From NCBI RefSeq assembly GCF_002303885.1, contig NZ_MRCM01000017.1, positions 88,806 through 152,805 of the forward strand: a stretch of DNA of 64,000 nucleotides, read 5' to 3'. The translations under genes and the position numbers were made by a program. The notes beneath the pieces were generated by a model. That model searched no databases and had not been told where the DNA came from. It worked only from the letters and a program-made list of their open reading frames with translations. Below are positions 34,491 to 43,367 of the stretch, piece by piece. Within the stretch, counting starts at the first letter, position 1. The number at the start of each line of letters is the position of its first letter. This DNA is from Flavobacterium sp. ACN2. Lineage in GTDB: Bacteria; Bacteroidota; Bacteroidia; Flavobacteriales; Flavobacteriaceae.

Positions 34491-35177
34491 TTATTTCATT
34501 TGAGATTGAAGTTCGGCAATAATCTTATCATTTGTCTCCGATGGATTTCTAGAAAGCTCCGCAATAACTTGTCTTTTCACTTCGTCTGAACATTCATATT
34601 TTGGCACATAATTCAGATCAAAACCCATTTTAGAAAATAATTCATCAGACCATTCATTTCTAATGCAATCCAAAGTTAAATGAATTCTAGGTTCTGGGCT
34701 TTTGTTCAGCACGCTATGTGGCAACTGAAAATTGGCGTACCAGCATTCTCCCATTTTCATTGGAACTTTCTGATGATTGACATAAAAATAAACTTCCGAG
34801 TTTGTAATAATTGGAACATGAATTCTAAAAAATCCATCTTCATATGAAGTATCATTATCAACATGTTCTTTAATTTCGCTATTAGGCCCAAGTCTTAATA
34901 ATCTTACGGCCTCTTTTTCGCATTCAAACCAATCCATTATTTCTTTAAAATAAGAGCAACTGTCAAGCAAAGTCGTATTTTTATACTCTTTATCTGGAAA
35001 AGAAAAAATATCATTCTCTAAACCCGATTGCGATCGTAAAGAAACACTTGTCCAATTTCCTTCATATCGATTGGTATTAAAATGTGGTGTCCATAAATTG
35101 GTTTCGCAAATCAATAAATCATTTTGCAGTTTTTCTATCGAGAAAGAAATCGGAAGCTGACAAGAAGAAGGATTCAT
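34491..35177 (-). CDS. Aspartyl/asparaginyl beta-hydroxylase domain protein
   Basis: 228 residues. Fe(II)/2-oxoglutarate-dependent cupin-fold hydroxylase: RLGPNSEIKEHVDNDTSYED with the HxD-type metal ligands near residue 115, RIHVPIITNSEVYFYV, then GECWYANFQLPHSVLNKS with the distal His and RIHLTLD, whose Arg binds 2-oxoglutarate. Members hydroxylate Asp/Asn side chains in peptides or small molecules. Middle gene of the APS kinase/hydroxylase/sulfotransferase unit (4-bp gaps on both sides), which suggests that its product, or the same substrate, is then sulfated. That coupling is inference. Confidence 0.88.
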   Translation of the reverse strand: MNPSSCQLPISFSIEKLQNDLLICETNLWTPHFNTNRYEGNWTSVSLRSQSGLENDIFSFPDKEYKNTTLLDSCSYFKEIMDWFECEKEAVRLLRLGPNSEIKEHVDNDTSYEDGFFRIHVPIITNSEVYFYVNHQKVPMKMGECWYANFQLPHSVLNKSPEPRIHLTLDCIRNEWSDELFSKMGFDLNYVPKYECSDEVKRQVIAELSRNPSETNDKIIAELQSQMK

Positions 35178-35181
35178 AACC

Positions 35182-35709
35182 TTAAAAATTTAAATTGCTA
35201 AGTATAAAATGGTAGAGTTTATTGGTAGAAGCTGAAACGGTTTCAGAATCTGTTTTTAATACTAAATCTGCTTTTTTCGGAATTTCAAAAACATCGCTTA
35301 TTCCTGTAAAACTTTTAATTTTATTTTGATCACTGTCTGGCAGCAAGGCTCTTTTGTATAAGCCTTTTGGATCTCTTTCGATCAAATTAGAAATGGCGCA
35401 ATCCAGAAATACCGTTTTTACAAATTCAAAAGACCTTAATTCATTTCTAAGATTTTCATATGGATTAATAACCGACATGAGAACTATTTTCTTTTCCTCA
35501 ATTAAATTTCGCCCAACATTAAAAAGACGTCTTACATTTTCGCAACGGTCTTCTTTAGAAAATCCCAAATCTTTACAGATCGTTTGTCGGTACACATCAC
35601 CATCTACAATTTCGGCTTCATAATTATTTTGAAGTAAAAGATGTCTGACATTTTCTGCCAATGTCGTTTTTCCCGAACCAGATAATCCTGTAAATTGAAT
35701 TAAAATCAT
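35182..35709 (-). CDS. cysC: Adenylylsulfate (APS) kinase
   Basis: 175 residues, single APS kinase domain without ATP sulfurylase fusion. P-loop GLSGSGKTTLAENV near residue 8, DGDVYRQTICKDLGFSKEDR (the APS-binding loop), CENVRRLFNVGRNLIEEKK, FLDCAISNLIERDPKGLYKR and SFTGISDVFEIPKKADLVL, all as in CysC. It phosphorylates APS to PAPS. PAPS here is probably for the sulfotransferase two genes downstream rather than for assimilation, because no PAPS reductase or sulfurylase is near. First gene of the unit; diverges from the sirtuin gene. Confidence 0.93.
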   Translation of the reverse strand: MILIQFTGLSGSGKTTLAENVRHLLLQNNYEAEIVDGDVYRQTICKDLGFSKEDRCENVRRLFNVGRNLIEEKKIVLMSVINPYENLRNELRSFEFVKTVFLDCAISNLIERDPKGLYKRALLPDSDQNKIKSFTGISDVFEIPKKADLVLKTDSETVSASTNKLYHFILSNLNF

Positions 35710-35843
35710 TTTAGCATCACTTTTATAAAACGTGACATTAAAACTAAATAATTTAGAACGAGAGACAAAGAGTATAAATACCCTTTATTTACTAGACATT
35801 TGAACAAAGAAATCACTATTTTTATCTTTTAATTAAACTAAAA

Positions 35844-36545
35844 ATGAAAAAGAAACTTGTTGTTTTAACAGGAGCAGGAATAAGTGCTGAGAGCGGAATT
35901 AAAACTTTTCGAGACAGTGATGGTCTTTGGGAAGGGCATGATGTGATGGAAGTTGCAACTCCAGAAGGCTGGCATAAAAATCAAGAATTGGTTCTCGATT
36001 TTTACAACAAAAGACGCCAGCAGTTAAAAGAAGTCAATCCCAATCTTGGGCATATCATTTTGGCTGAATTGGAAAAAGATTTTGACGTACAAATTATCAC
36101 TCAAAATGTTGACGATCTTCATGAACGTGCAGGAAGCACAAATGTTTTGCATTTGCATGGCGAATTATTAAAAGTACGTAGCACACAAAATAAAAATCTA
36201 ATTTTAGACTGGACCGAAGATTTGCAAACTGGAGATTTAGATACAAACAGGCATCAATTGCGTCCGCATATTGTTTGGTTTGGCGAAGAAGTTCCTGCAC
36301 TTGAAGAAGCTATTGACATTACAGAAACCGCAGATTATTTTGCCGTAATTGGAACTTCGCTTCAGGTTTATCCAGCTGCTGGATTAATTGCTTATACTCC
36401 AAGTACAACACCGGTTTTCTATATTGATCCGAAACCAATTTCGATTCCGAACCTTCGAAATAAAGTTGAAACCATTGCCAAATTTGCTTCCGAAGGAGTC
36501 GCCGATTTAAGAGAAAAATTACTTACCTTAGAAAAAACAACATGA
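35844..36545 (+). CDS. NAD-dependent protein deacylase, sirtuin lacking zinc cysteines
   Basis: 233 residues. Sir2 fold: VVLTGAGISAESGIKTFRD, FYNKRRQQL near residue 53 (the Y-x-x-R pair associated with desuccinylase/demalonylase activity of CobB/SIRT5), ITQNVDDLHERAG, the catalytic His in LHLHGELLKVR and RPHIVWFGEEVP, GTSLQVYPAAGLI. The usual four zinc-binding cysteines between LHGEL and RPHIVWF are missing: that segment (about 35 residues) has no Cys, and the whole protein has none. The fold may be stabilised otherwise or the small domain reduced. Overlaps the downstream fatty acid hydroxylase by 4 bp (ATGA). Confidence 0.9.
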   Translation: MKKKLVVLTGAGISAESGIKTFRDSDGLWEGHDVMEVATPEGWHKNQELVLDFYNKRRQQLKEVNPNLGHIILAELEKDFDVQIITQNVDDLHERAGSTNVLHLHGELLKVRSTQNKNLILDWTEDLQTGDLDTNRHQLRPHIVWFGEEVPALEEAIDITETADYFAVIGTSLQVYPAAGLIAYTPSTTPVFYIDPKPISIPNLRNKVETIAKFASEGVADLREKLLTLEKTT

Positions 36546-37234
36546 TTTTTGAAAGCTGGCTACAGCAGTTATTTCAGTTTAATATATTCTGGCTCTTTGT
36601 TTTCTTTTTAATAGAAAATGCAGCGTTAGTAGGTTTATCTGTTTTAATTGGAAAAGTAATCGAATCTGAGAACACCGTTTTAAAAAATAAAGATCGAAAA
36701 TGGGTGTTTTCTACACTGCTTTGCAACACATTCATCACTTTAATAGGTTTTGAATTATATCGCTACGGAATACTGAACATAGATTTTTCTGGATCCTTAA
36801 AACTTATCATTTTTGATACACTTTTATTGATTCTTTTAATGGATCTTTTTATGTTTATTTTTCATTTTCTGGTTCATCATTTAAAATGGCTTTACCCCAT
36901 TCATAAACTGCATCATACACATGTTGAAACGAATGTTTATAGTTTATATGTGCTTCATCCGATAGAAACTCTAGGTTTCGGTTTTATATGGCTGTTTTTA
37001 ATTACGATTTTTACTTTTAATTATCTGAGCATCATTATTTATTTGATTCTCAATCTTTCTTATGGAATATTTGGACATTTAAAAAAAGACATATTTCCAT
37101 CTTTCTGGTACAACAATTACTTCACAAAATGGATATCGACTACTAAATTTCATAATGATCATCATAAAAATGAATCTCACAATTACGGTTTTTACTTCAC
37201 AATCTGGGATAAAATTTTCAAAACCATAATTTAA
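36542..37234 (+). CDS. Sterol desaturase/fatty acid hydroxylase family membrane protein
   Basis: 230 residues, about four hydrophobic helices. Histidine clusters of the di-iron hydroxylase family are present: HFLVHH and HKLHHTHVETNVYS near residues 112-130, and KFHNDHHKNESHNYGFYF near 205. It would hydroxylate a lipid or fatty acyl chain at the membrane. ATG overlaps the sirtuin stop codon (ATGA), so the two are translated together; the functional tie is not obvious. The next gene, purB, has its own promoter. Confidence 0.87.
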   Translation: MIFESWLQQLFQFNIFWLFVFFLIENAALVGLSVLIGKVIESENTVLKNKDRKWVFSTLLCNTFITLIGFELYRYGILNIDFSGSLKLIIFDTLLLILLMDLFMFIFHFLVHHLKWLYPIHKLHHTHVETNVYSLYVLHPIETLGFGFIWLFLITIFTFNYLSIIIYLILNLSYGIFGHLKKDIFPSFWYNNYFTKWISTTKFHNDHHKNESHNYGFYFTIWDKIFKTII

Positions 37235-37270
37235 GCTCTAATATAGCTTTCAGAAGTTTTAACAATACCT

Positions 37271-37278
37271 TATATTTG
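37271..37278 (+). promoter_or_regulatory. -7 element of purB
   Basis: TATATTTG fits TAnnTTTG, 25 bp before the ATG at 37303. It decides the start: the longer open frame begins with a TTG that is part of this element and so would precede the transcript. Confidence 0.6.
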
Positions 37279-37302
37279 CACCTTTCGAAAAACAACATAA
37301 CA

Positions 37303-38649
37303 ATGACTACTCTAAACGAATTGAATGCTATATCGCCAATCGATGGAAGATATAGAAATAAAACTCAAAATTTAGCACCTTTCTTCTCTGAAGAAGCTTT
37401 AATAAAATACCGCGTTTTGGTTGAAGTGGAATACTTCATTTCTTTATGCAAAATTCCATTACCTCAGTTACAAGGTATTGACTCTAGTTTATTTGAAAGC
37501 TTGAGAAATATCTACAAAAACTTCTCAACAGAAGATGCACTTTGGATTAAAGAAACAGAAAAAGTAACCAACCACGACGTAAAAGCAGTTGAATACTTTA
37601 TTAAAGATGCTTTTGAGAAATTAGGTTTATCTCAGTACAAAGAGTTCATTCACTTCGGATTAACATCTCAAGATATTAACAACACTGCTATTCCGCTTTC
37701 TACAAAAGAAGCGTTTGAGCAAGTTTATATGCCAACCTTAATCGCAGTAATTGCAAAATTAAAAGAATTAAGTGTTGAATGGAAAGACATCCCGATGTTG
37801 GCACGTACACACGGACAACCAGCATCTCCTACTCGTTTAGGAAAAGAGATTTTGGTTTTCGTAGAACGTTTAGAAGAACAAATGCGTTTGTTATTCAATA
37901 TTCCGTTTGCTGCTAAATTTGGAGGAGCAACAGGAAACTTTAATGCGCATCACGTAGCTTACCCGCAAATTGACTGGAAACAATTCGGAAATAAATTTGT
38001 TGAAACCGATCTTGGTTTAAAACATTCTTTCCCAACAACTCAAATCGAGCATTATGATCATTTCGCAGCTTTCTTTGATGCTTTAAAAAGGATCAATACG
38101 ATCATCATCGATTTAGATCGTGATATTTGGACATATGTATCAATGGATTACTTTAAGCAAAAAATTAAAGCGGGAGAAATTGGTTCGTCTGCAATGCCTC
38201 ATAAAGTAAACCCAATCGATTTTGAAAATTCTGAAGGAAACTTAGGAATTGCAAATGCAATTTTTGAACACTTGGCTGCAAAACTTCCTGTTTCAAGATT
38301 ACAGCGTGACTTAACTGACAGTACTGTTTTACGTAATGTTGGTGTTCCTTTCGGACATACTATTATTGCATTTGAAGCTACTTTGAAAGGTTTAAACAAA
38401 TTACTTTTAAACGAAAACAAATTTGCTGAAGATTTAGAGAGAAACTGGGCAGTTGTGGCTGAAGCTATTCAGACAATTTTACGTCGCGAAGCTTATCCAA
38501 ATCCGTATGAAGCTTTAAAAGGTTTGACTAGAACTAATGAAGCGATTGACAAAAATGCGATTCATAACTTCATTGCAACTTTGGAAGTTTCAGATGCAGT
38601 TAGAGCAGAATTATTAGCGATAACACCTAGTAACTACACAGGAATTTAA
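37303..38649 (+). CDS. purB: Adenylosuccinate lyase
   Basis: 448 residues from ATG 37303 (MTTLNELNAISPIDGRYRNK); the open frame extends 27 bp upstream, but that includes a promoter element. It cleaves adenylosuccinate and SAICAR in purine synthesis. Conserved regions: SPIDGRYR, TNHDVKAVEYFIKD, HFGLTSQDINNTA, the catalytic His region ARTHGQPASPTRLG, signature GSSAMPHKVNPIDFENSEGN. C-terminal half with RLQRDLTDSTVLRN is intact. The terminator at 38672 ends the gene. Strongly biased codon use. Confidence 0.97.
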   Translation: MTTLNELNAISPIDGRYRNKTQNLAPFFSEEALIKYRVLVEVEYFISLCKIPLPQLQGIDSSLFESLRNIYKNFSTEDALWIKETEKVTNHDVKAVEYFIKDAFEKLGLSQYKEFIHFGLTSQDINNTAIPLSTKEAFEQVYMPTLIAVIAKLKELSVEWKDIPMLARTHGQPASPTRLGKEILVFVERLEEQMRLLFNIPFAAKFGGATGNFNAHHVAYPQIDWKQFGNKFVETDLGLKHSFPTTQIEHYDHFAAFFDALKRINTIIIDLDRDIWTYVSMDYFKQKIKAGEIGSSAMPHKVNPIDFENSEGNLGIANAIFEHLAAKLPVSRLQRDLTDSTVLRNVGVPFGHTIIAFEATLKGLNKLLLNENKFAEDLERNWAVVAEAIQTILRREAYPNPYEALKGLTRTNEAIDKNAIHNFIATLEVSDAVRAELLAITPSNYTGI

Positions 38650-38671
38650 GAAAAACACCAAATATTTTATC

Positions 38672-38705
38672 AAAAAAAGCTATCTTTATCGAGATAGCTT
38701 TTTTT
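38672..38705 (+). terminator. purB terminator
   Basis: A-run, AAAGCTATCT, loop TTATCG, AGATAGCT and a run of Ts, 22 bp after the stop. Confidence 0.9.
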
Positions 38706-38865
38706 ATTTAACCTGGGGTAGTCCAGATTACTTCACTTAACTTTATTTTAGTTGGAGTTCAGTGAATTACATTAAAAAAGTCGTTTTGTTCAGAAAGCCA
38801 GAGTTTGAACAAAAAACTTTAAATAAAAAGCTGGATCAAGCTCACTGAAAACTAAAATACCACCT

Positions 38866-41103
38866 ATGATTGCACTAAGCGCCGCTGCTGAAACTACACA
38901 CCACTTACAACCTTTAATTAGTGATTTAGGTTTAATCCTAATGACTGCCGCAATTGCCGTTCTATTATTTAGAAGATTGAAACAACCTTTGGTTTTAGGC
39001 TACCTGATTGCAGGTTTTTTGGCTGGAAACCATTTTGATTTTTTCCCATCTATAACCGACATGAAAAGTGTTGAAGTCTGGGCCGAAATCGGGGTTATAT
39101 TTTTACTTTTCAGTTTAGGACTCGAATTCAGCTTTAAGAAACTAATGAAGGTTGGAGGGACTTCGTCTGTCACCGCCATAACCCAGATTTTGTTTATGAC
39201 CGTAATTGGTTATGCAGTCGGGCAATGGATGGGCTGGGGAAAAATGGATAGTATTTTCTTAGGAGCCACACTTTCTATTTCATCCACAACCATTATCATT
39301 AGAGCTTTTGACGAATTGGGAGTTAAAGGAAAAAAATTCGTAGGGATTGTTTTCGGAGCTTTAATTGTAGAAGATATAGTTGCCATCTTAATGCTTGTTT
39401 TATTATCAACTATTGCCGTAAGCGATCAGGTTTCTGGAACTGCATTATTGCAATCTGTTTTAAAACTTGTTTTCTTTTTAATCATCTGGTTTTTAGGAGG
39501 GATTTTTATTATTCCAACCATCTTCAAAAAAGCAAAACATCTATTAACAGACGAAATGCTGCTCATTATCTCATTAGCCTTATGCTTAATGATGGTGATT
39601 TTTGCTTCAAATGTTGGTTTCTCTCCAGCGTTAGGCGCTTTCATTATGGGATCTATTATTGCTGAAACTACAATGGCAGAAAAAATCGAACATTTAATTC
39701 AGCCCGTAAAAGATTTCTTTGGTGCTGTTTTCTTTGTATCAGTAGGAATGTTAATCAACCCTATAACATTGGTTAATTATGCTCTTCCTGTGGCTATAAT
39801 CACTTTATTGACCATCTTCGGAAAAGCATTCAGTTCTTCTATCGGAGCTTTAATTTCTGGCCAACCTTTAAAACAATCTGTTCAAACCGGGATGAGTTTG
39901 GCTCAAATTGGAGAGTTCTCTTTTATTATTGCAACGCTTGGAATGACTTTAAAAGTTACCAGCGATTTCTTATATCCTATTATTGTGGCAGTATCTGCAA
40001 TTACTACATTTACTACTCCTTTCTTAATTAAATATTCAGAGCGGTTTGCTTTCTTTTTAGAAGCAAAAATGCCTAAAAGGTGGGTTAAAAATATTAACCG
40101 TTATAGTGTGAATGCCCAAGCGATTAAATCTGTCAGTACTTGGCAGATTGTTCTTCGTTCTTCGATTACTCAAATTGTTCTTCATACGATCATTATTACT
40201 GCCATCATATTATTGTCATCTAAATTTGTAGCGCCTTTAGTAGCCGATACACGATTCGGAAATACTTTGGCTGCTTTACTAACTTTGGTTGTAATTGCAC
40301 CGTTTTTATGGGCACTTTCGCTTCGTCGTGTAAAAGTAGATGAAGTTGAAGCACTTTGGGAAGAACGTAAATATCGTGGTGCACTTTTAATGCTTATTTT
40401 GATTAGAATGAGCCTTGGTTTATTCTTTGTCGGGTTTTTATTGAATATTTTCTTCTCTCCTTTGGTTGCTTTCGTCGCGCTGATTATTGCAATTGGAGCT
40501 TATCAACTTTTTCCTAAAAAATTAAACGAGCAATACCACAGAATTGAAAGTCACTTTTTAAAGAATCTTAACGATCGTGAAAACAAAAAGATCGACAGAA
40601 GATATGCTAATTTAATGCCATGGGACGGACACATGTCTTTCTTCGAAATTAAAAAGGAATCTAATCTGGTCGGACAAACTTTACAAGAACTTAAAATTCG
40701 CGAGCAATTAGGAATTAATATCGCTTACATTAAGCGAGGAGAAGTCACAATTCCGATTCCTACTAAAACCGAACGATTATTTCCAGGCGACGAAATTTGC
40801 GTAATCGGAACTGATGCTCAAATTACAGAATTCACAAAATTCTTAACTCAAAACGAAACAGAACCGCCTGCAAAAGTAGAAGAAACCGATATTGTTTTAC
40901 GTCAGCTTGAAGTTTCTCAAGACGAATTTATTCAAAAAAGCATCGGACAATTCAGAGCCAAAACAGATGGGATGGTTGTAGGAATTGAACGAAACGGAAA
41001 TCGTATCTTAAATCCTGAATCTAGTTTGATCTTGGAGAAAAATGACATTCTGTGGGTTGTAGGAGACAAGAAAAAAATGAATGCTTTGTTGGCAGCCAAG
41101 TAA
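38866..41103 (+). CDS. CPA2-type cation:proton antiporter with TrkA-C domain
   Basis: 745 residues. About twelve N-terminal membrane helices of the Na+/H+ antiporter fold: FRRLKQPLVLGYLIAGFLAG, EIGVIFLLFSLGLEFSFKKL, GATLSISSTTIIIRAFDELG and SPALGAFIMGSIIAET. A second membrane region (residues ~430-560) is followed by a TrkA-C/RCK-like ligand domain, with HMSFFEIKKESNLVGQTLQE and PGDEICVIGTDAQITEF near the C-terminus and a duplicated VVGIERNG segment. Resembles KefB/KefC relatives and RosB. Role in pH or K+/Na+ homeostasis is likely. The promoter is unclear; a terminator follows at 41125. Confidence 0.9.
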   Translation: MIALSAAAETTHHLQPLISDLGLILMTAAIAVLLFRRLKQPLVLGYLIAGFLAGNHFDFFPSITDMKSVEVWAEIGVIFLLFSLGLEFSFKKLMKVGGTSSVTAITQILFMTVIGYAVGQWMGWGKMDSIFLGATLSISSTTIIIRAFDELGVKGKKFVGIVFGALIVEDIVAILMLVLLSTIAVSDQVSGTALLQSVLKLVFFLIIWFLGGIFIIPTIFKKAKHLLTDEMLLIISLALCLMMVIFASNVGFSPALGAFIMGSIIAETTMAEKIEHLIQPVKDFFGAVFFVSVGMLINPITLVNYALPVAIITLLTIFGKAFSSSIGALISGQPLKQSVQTGMSLAQIGEFSFIIATLGMTLKVTSDFLYPIIVAVSAITTFTTPFLIKYSERFAFFLEAKMPKRWVKNINRYSVNAQAIKSVSTWQIVLRSSITQIVLHTIIITAIILLSSKFVAPLVADTRFGNTLAALLTLVVIAPFLWALSLRRVKVDEVEALWEERKYRGALLMLILIRMSLGLFFVGFLLNIFFSPLVAFVALIIAIGAYQLFPKKLNEQYHRIESHFLKNLNDRENKKIDRRYANLMPWDGHMSFFEIKKESNLVGQTLQELKIREQLGINIAYIKRGEVTIPIPTKTERLFPGDEICVIGTDAQITEFTKFLTQNETEPPAKVEETDIVLRQLEVSQDEFIQKSIGQFRAKTDGMVVGIERNGNRILNPESSLILEKNDILWVVGDKKKMNALLAAK

Positions 41104-41124
41104 GGTTCTGAGCCTTTTATATAT

Positions 41125-41167
41125 AAAGCGTTGAAATTTTCATAAATTGAAAGTCTCAACGCTTTTT
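41125..41167 (+). terminator. Terminator after the antiporter gene
   Basis: Arms AAAGCGTTGA (41125-41134) and TCAACGCTTT (41156-41165), 21-nt loop, followed by T-rich sequence. Confidence 0.7.
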
Positions 41168-41196
41168 AATTTTCTTTGCTTTTCATAAAAACAAAA

Positions 41197-41257
41197 AAGC
41201 TAAAATTCTAAGAAAAAAAAACTTAGAACCTTAGCATCTTAGTATCTCAGAACCTCA
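41197..41257. repeat. Octamer-array element (CTTAGAAC family), copy 3
   Basis: Left half AAGCTAAAATTCTAAG (41199-41212), A-run, then CTTAGAACCTTAGCAT and CTTAGTATCTCAGAAC in 8-bp steps up to 41256. The array ends 5 bp before the peroxiredoxin stop codon (41262). Confidence 0.8.
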
Positions 41258-41261
41258 AAAA

Positions 41262-41900
41262 CTACTTATTCGGCTGCGGCGTCAAACGCAAATAAGGTTT
41301 GATTGGCGTGTGTCCTTTCGGGAATTTTGCTGGAATGTCACTATCTGGAATTGCTGGTGCAATTACCACATCTTCTCCATCTTTCCAGTTTGCTGGTGTT
41401 GCAACGCTGTAATTCGCTGTCAATTGTAAGCTGTCAATTACACGAAGTAATTCATCAAAATTTCTTCCTGTAGAAGCTGGATATGTCAAAGTCAATTTGA
41501 TTTTTTTATCTGGACCGACAACAAAAACAGAACGTACTGTGAATTTATCACTTGCATTGGGATGAAGCATATCATATAGATTTGCTACTTTTTTATCCTC
41601 ATCGGCAATAATTGGGAAATTTACTTCTGTATTTTGAGTTTCGTTAATATCTTTAATCCATTCTTTATGCGAGTCTAAACCGTCTACACTCAAAGCAATA
41701 ACCTTAGTATTTCTTTTTTGAAATTCTGGAACATAGTTCGCTACAGTTCCTAATTCAGTAGTACAAACAGGAGTAAAATCTGCTGGATGAGAAAATAAAA
41801 CACCCCAAGAATCTCCTAACCATTCGTGAAATTTAATTGGTCCTTGTGTGGTTTCTGCCTGAAAATCTGGAGCTATATCGCCTAATCTTAATGTTGACAT
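41262..41900 (-). CDS. 1-Cys peroxiredoxin (Prx6 type)
   Basis: 212 residues, longer than 2-Cys enzymes, with the single cysteine of the protein at FTPVCTTELG (about residue 46), the peroxidatic site. PASTGRNFDELLRVIDSLQL and the C-terminal WKDGEDVVIAPAIPDSDIP are typical of Prx6/AhpC-TSA 1-Cys proteins, which reduce hydroperoxides with thiol co-substrates (bacillithiol is plausible, given bshC in the window, but this is inference). Monocistronic; the octamer repeat abuts its stop codon. Confidence 0.95.
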   Translation of the reverse strand: MSTLRLGDIAPDFQAETTQGPIKFHEWLGDSWGVLFSHPADFTPVCTTELGTVANYVPEFQKRNTKVIALSVDGLDSHKEWIKDINETQNTEVNFPIIADEDKKVANLYDMLHPNASDKFTVRSVFVVGPDKKIKLTLTYPASTGRNFDELLRVIDSLQLTANYSVATPANWKDGEDVVIAPAIPDSDIPAKFPKGHTPIKPYLRLTPQPNK

Positions 41901-42088
41901 AATTTATATTTTTTTAGTTCATCTAAAATTAACTAAAAAATGCATTTAGAAAACATTCAAAAGGTAAAAAAAAGTTAAAATTCTACATTCTCTATCTAGT
42001 TAGTGTTTTAATCTGATTTTAACACATAAAAATATAGATTTTGTAATGTTTACTGAATTATTTTATAAGCCTCTTTTTCATAGTAAAA

Positions 42089-42188
42089 TTGCTCGCAAAG
42101 TCGCAAAGACGCAAAGTTTTATAAAAAACTAAAAAAAAGAAAAACTTAAAAAGAAAAGACTTAGCGACTTGGCGTCTTTGCGAGATTA
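42089..42188. repeat. CGCAAAG repeat pair
   Basis: Left arm GCTCGCAAAGTCGCAAAG then ACGCAAAG (42091-42116) in 8-bp steps; right arm GACTTAGCGACTTGGCG then TCTTTGCGAG (42158-42184) is its imperfect complement. It lies in the 304-bp gap between the peroxiredoxin leader and the AEC gene's 3' end. The rest of the gap (41901-42088) is plain AT-rich leader with no further structure seen. Confidence 0.8.
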
Positions 42189-42204
42189 AAAAACAAGTAA
42201 GAGA

Positions 42205-43116
42205 TTAAATAAAACTTACCACAAAGTACCAAACAGCAAGCGTTACAAAGGAAATTGGAATTCCGAAACCAATCATCATACTGCTTAATTTTGGCTTTAA
42301 TCCGTATGTTGAGGCTAAGATTGCACCGGTTATCATTGGGGCCATAGCAGTTTCCATTATAGTGATTTTTATGACTTCAGAATGCTGGTCAAAAATAAAT
42401 ACATACAGCACAAAAATCACAAAAGGAATTAAAAGCAGTTTAAAGAAAAGCCCCAATCGCAAAAATTTCCAATGCTGACTTTTTCTATCAAAAGTTAACT
42501 GCAAACCAACCGAAAGCAAGGCTAAAGGCGTTACCAAACTTCCAATTTTTAATAGTGCTGATTGAAAATTTTCATTTAAATCAACTCGAAAAATATTCAT
42601 TAAACAAGCGATAACAAACATTATGAAAGGAGGAAACAAAATAATCTTTTTAAAAATACCGAAAGCATCTGGGCTTCCTTTAGAATAAAAAGCGGCTGTA
42701 AAAACACCAAGTGTTGAAACCACAACAAAAGTTCCGGGCTGATCTACCAAAACGGCAGTTTCTAAACCTTTCTTACCAAACAAAGCTTCAATAATTGGGT
42801 ATCCGAGAAATGAGCTGTTACTTAATCCTGCTGTCAAAATCAAACATCCAATCAGTTTATTCGACCAGCCATTTCTTCTTCCCAAAAAATGAAAAAAAAT
42901 AAAAGCCAGAATATAAGTAATCCACCCTGCTCCTATCGGAAACAGTAATTCGCTACTCCATTTTATCTTCGGAATATGGTATAAAGTAATCGCCGGAAGA
43001 CAGAAATAAATAACAATTTTATTGAGCGTTTTGTAAATATGAGTCGGGAATTGTTTTACTCGCTGTAAAATCAATCCGAGTGAAAGAAAGAGAAATATTA
43101 GAATGAAGTTGTTCAT
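42205..43116 (-). CDS. AEC family transporter (auxin efflux carrier fold)
   Basis: 303 residues, about ten hydrophobic segments. LILQRVKQFPTHIYKTLNKI near the start, the segment PAITLYHIPKIKW, NSSFLGYPIIEALFG and the C-terminal PMITGAILASTYGLKPKLSS resemble MleP/YfdV-type transporters. In bacteria these move malate, malonate or other organic acids; the substrate here is open. Flanked by repeat elements on both sides. Single gene. Confidence 0.85.
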   Translation of the reverse strand: MNNFILIFLFLSLGLILQRVKQFPTHIYKTLNKIVIYFCLPAITLYHIPKIKWSSELLFPIGAGWITYILAFIFFHFLGRRNGWSNKLIGCLILTAGLSNSSFLGYPIIEALFGKKGLETAVLVDQPGTFVVVSTLGVFTAAFYSKGSPDAFGIFKKIILFPPFIMFVIACLMNIFRVDLNENFQSALLKIGSLVTPLALLSVGLQLTFDRKSQHWKFLRLGLFFKLLLIPFVIFVLYVFIFDQHSEVIKITIMETAMAPMITGAILASTYGLKPKLSSMMIGFGIPISFVTLAVWYFVVSFI

Positions 43117-43121
43117 TAATT

Positions 43122-43345
43122 GGTTTTTAGTAATTAGTAACTAGCCTTTAGTGATTAGTTGTTAGTACTTTTTTTTAGGAATCAATTTGTTAGAATTTAA
43201 AATTAATGCTCACAATTCTTTTTTCCTACCATTTCCGCTTACAATTAATAGATTTTACTAATTACTATGCAAAAGTAATAATTACAAAGTATCAAAAGCT
43301 CAAGACTAATTACTAAGAACTAGTTACTAATCACTAATAAATAAA
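43122..43345. repeat. TAGTAATTAGTAACTAG repeat pair
   Basis: Left block TTTAGTAATTAGTAACTAG and TTTAGTGATTAGTTGTTAG (43125-43166); right block GACTAATTACTAAG and AACTAGTTACTAATCACTAA (43304-43341). The blocks are complementary and separated by about 135 bp. They fill the space upstream of the Rrf2 gene. Confidence 0.75.
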
Positions 43346-43367
43346 AAAAAGTTAAATTAGTATTTTG

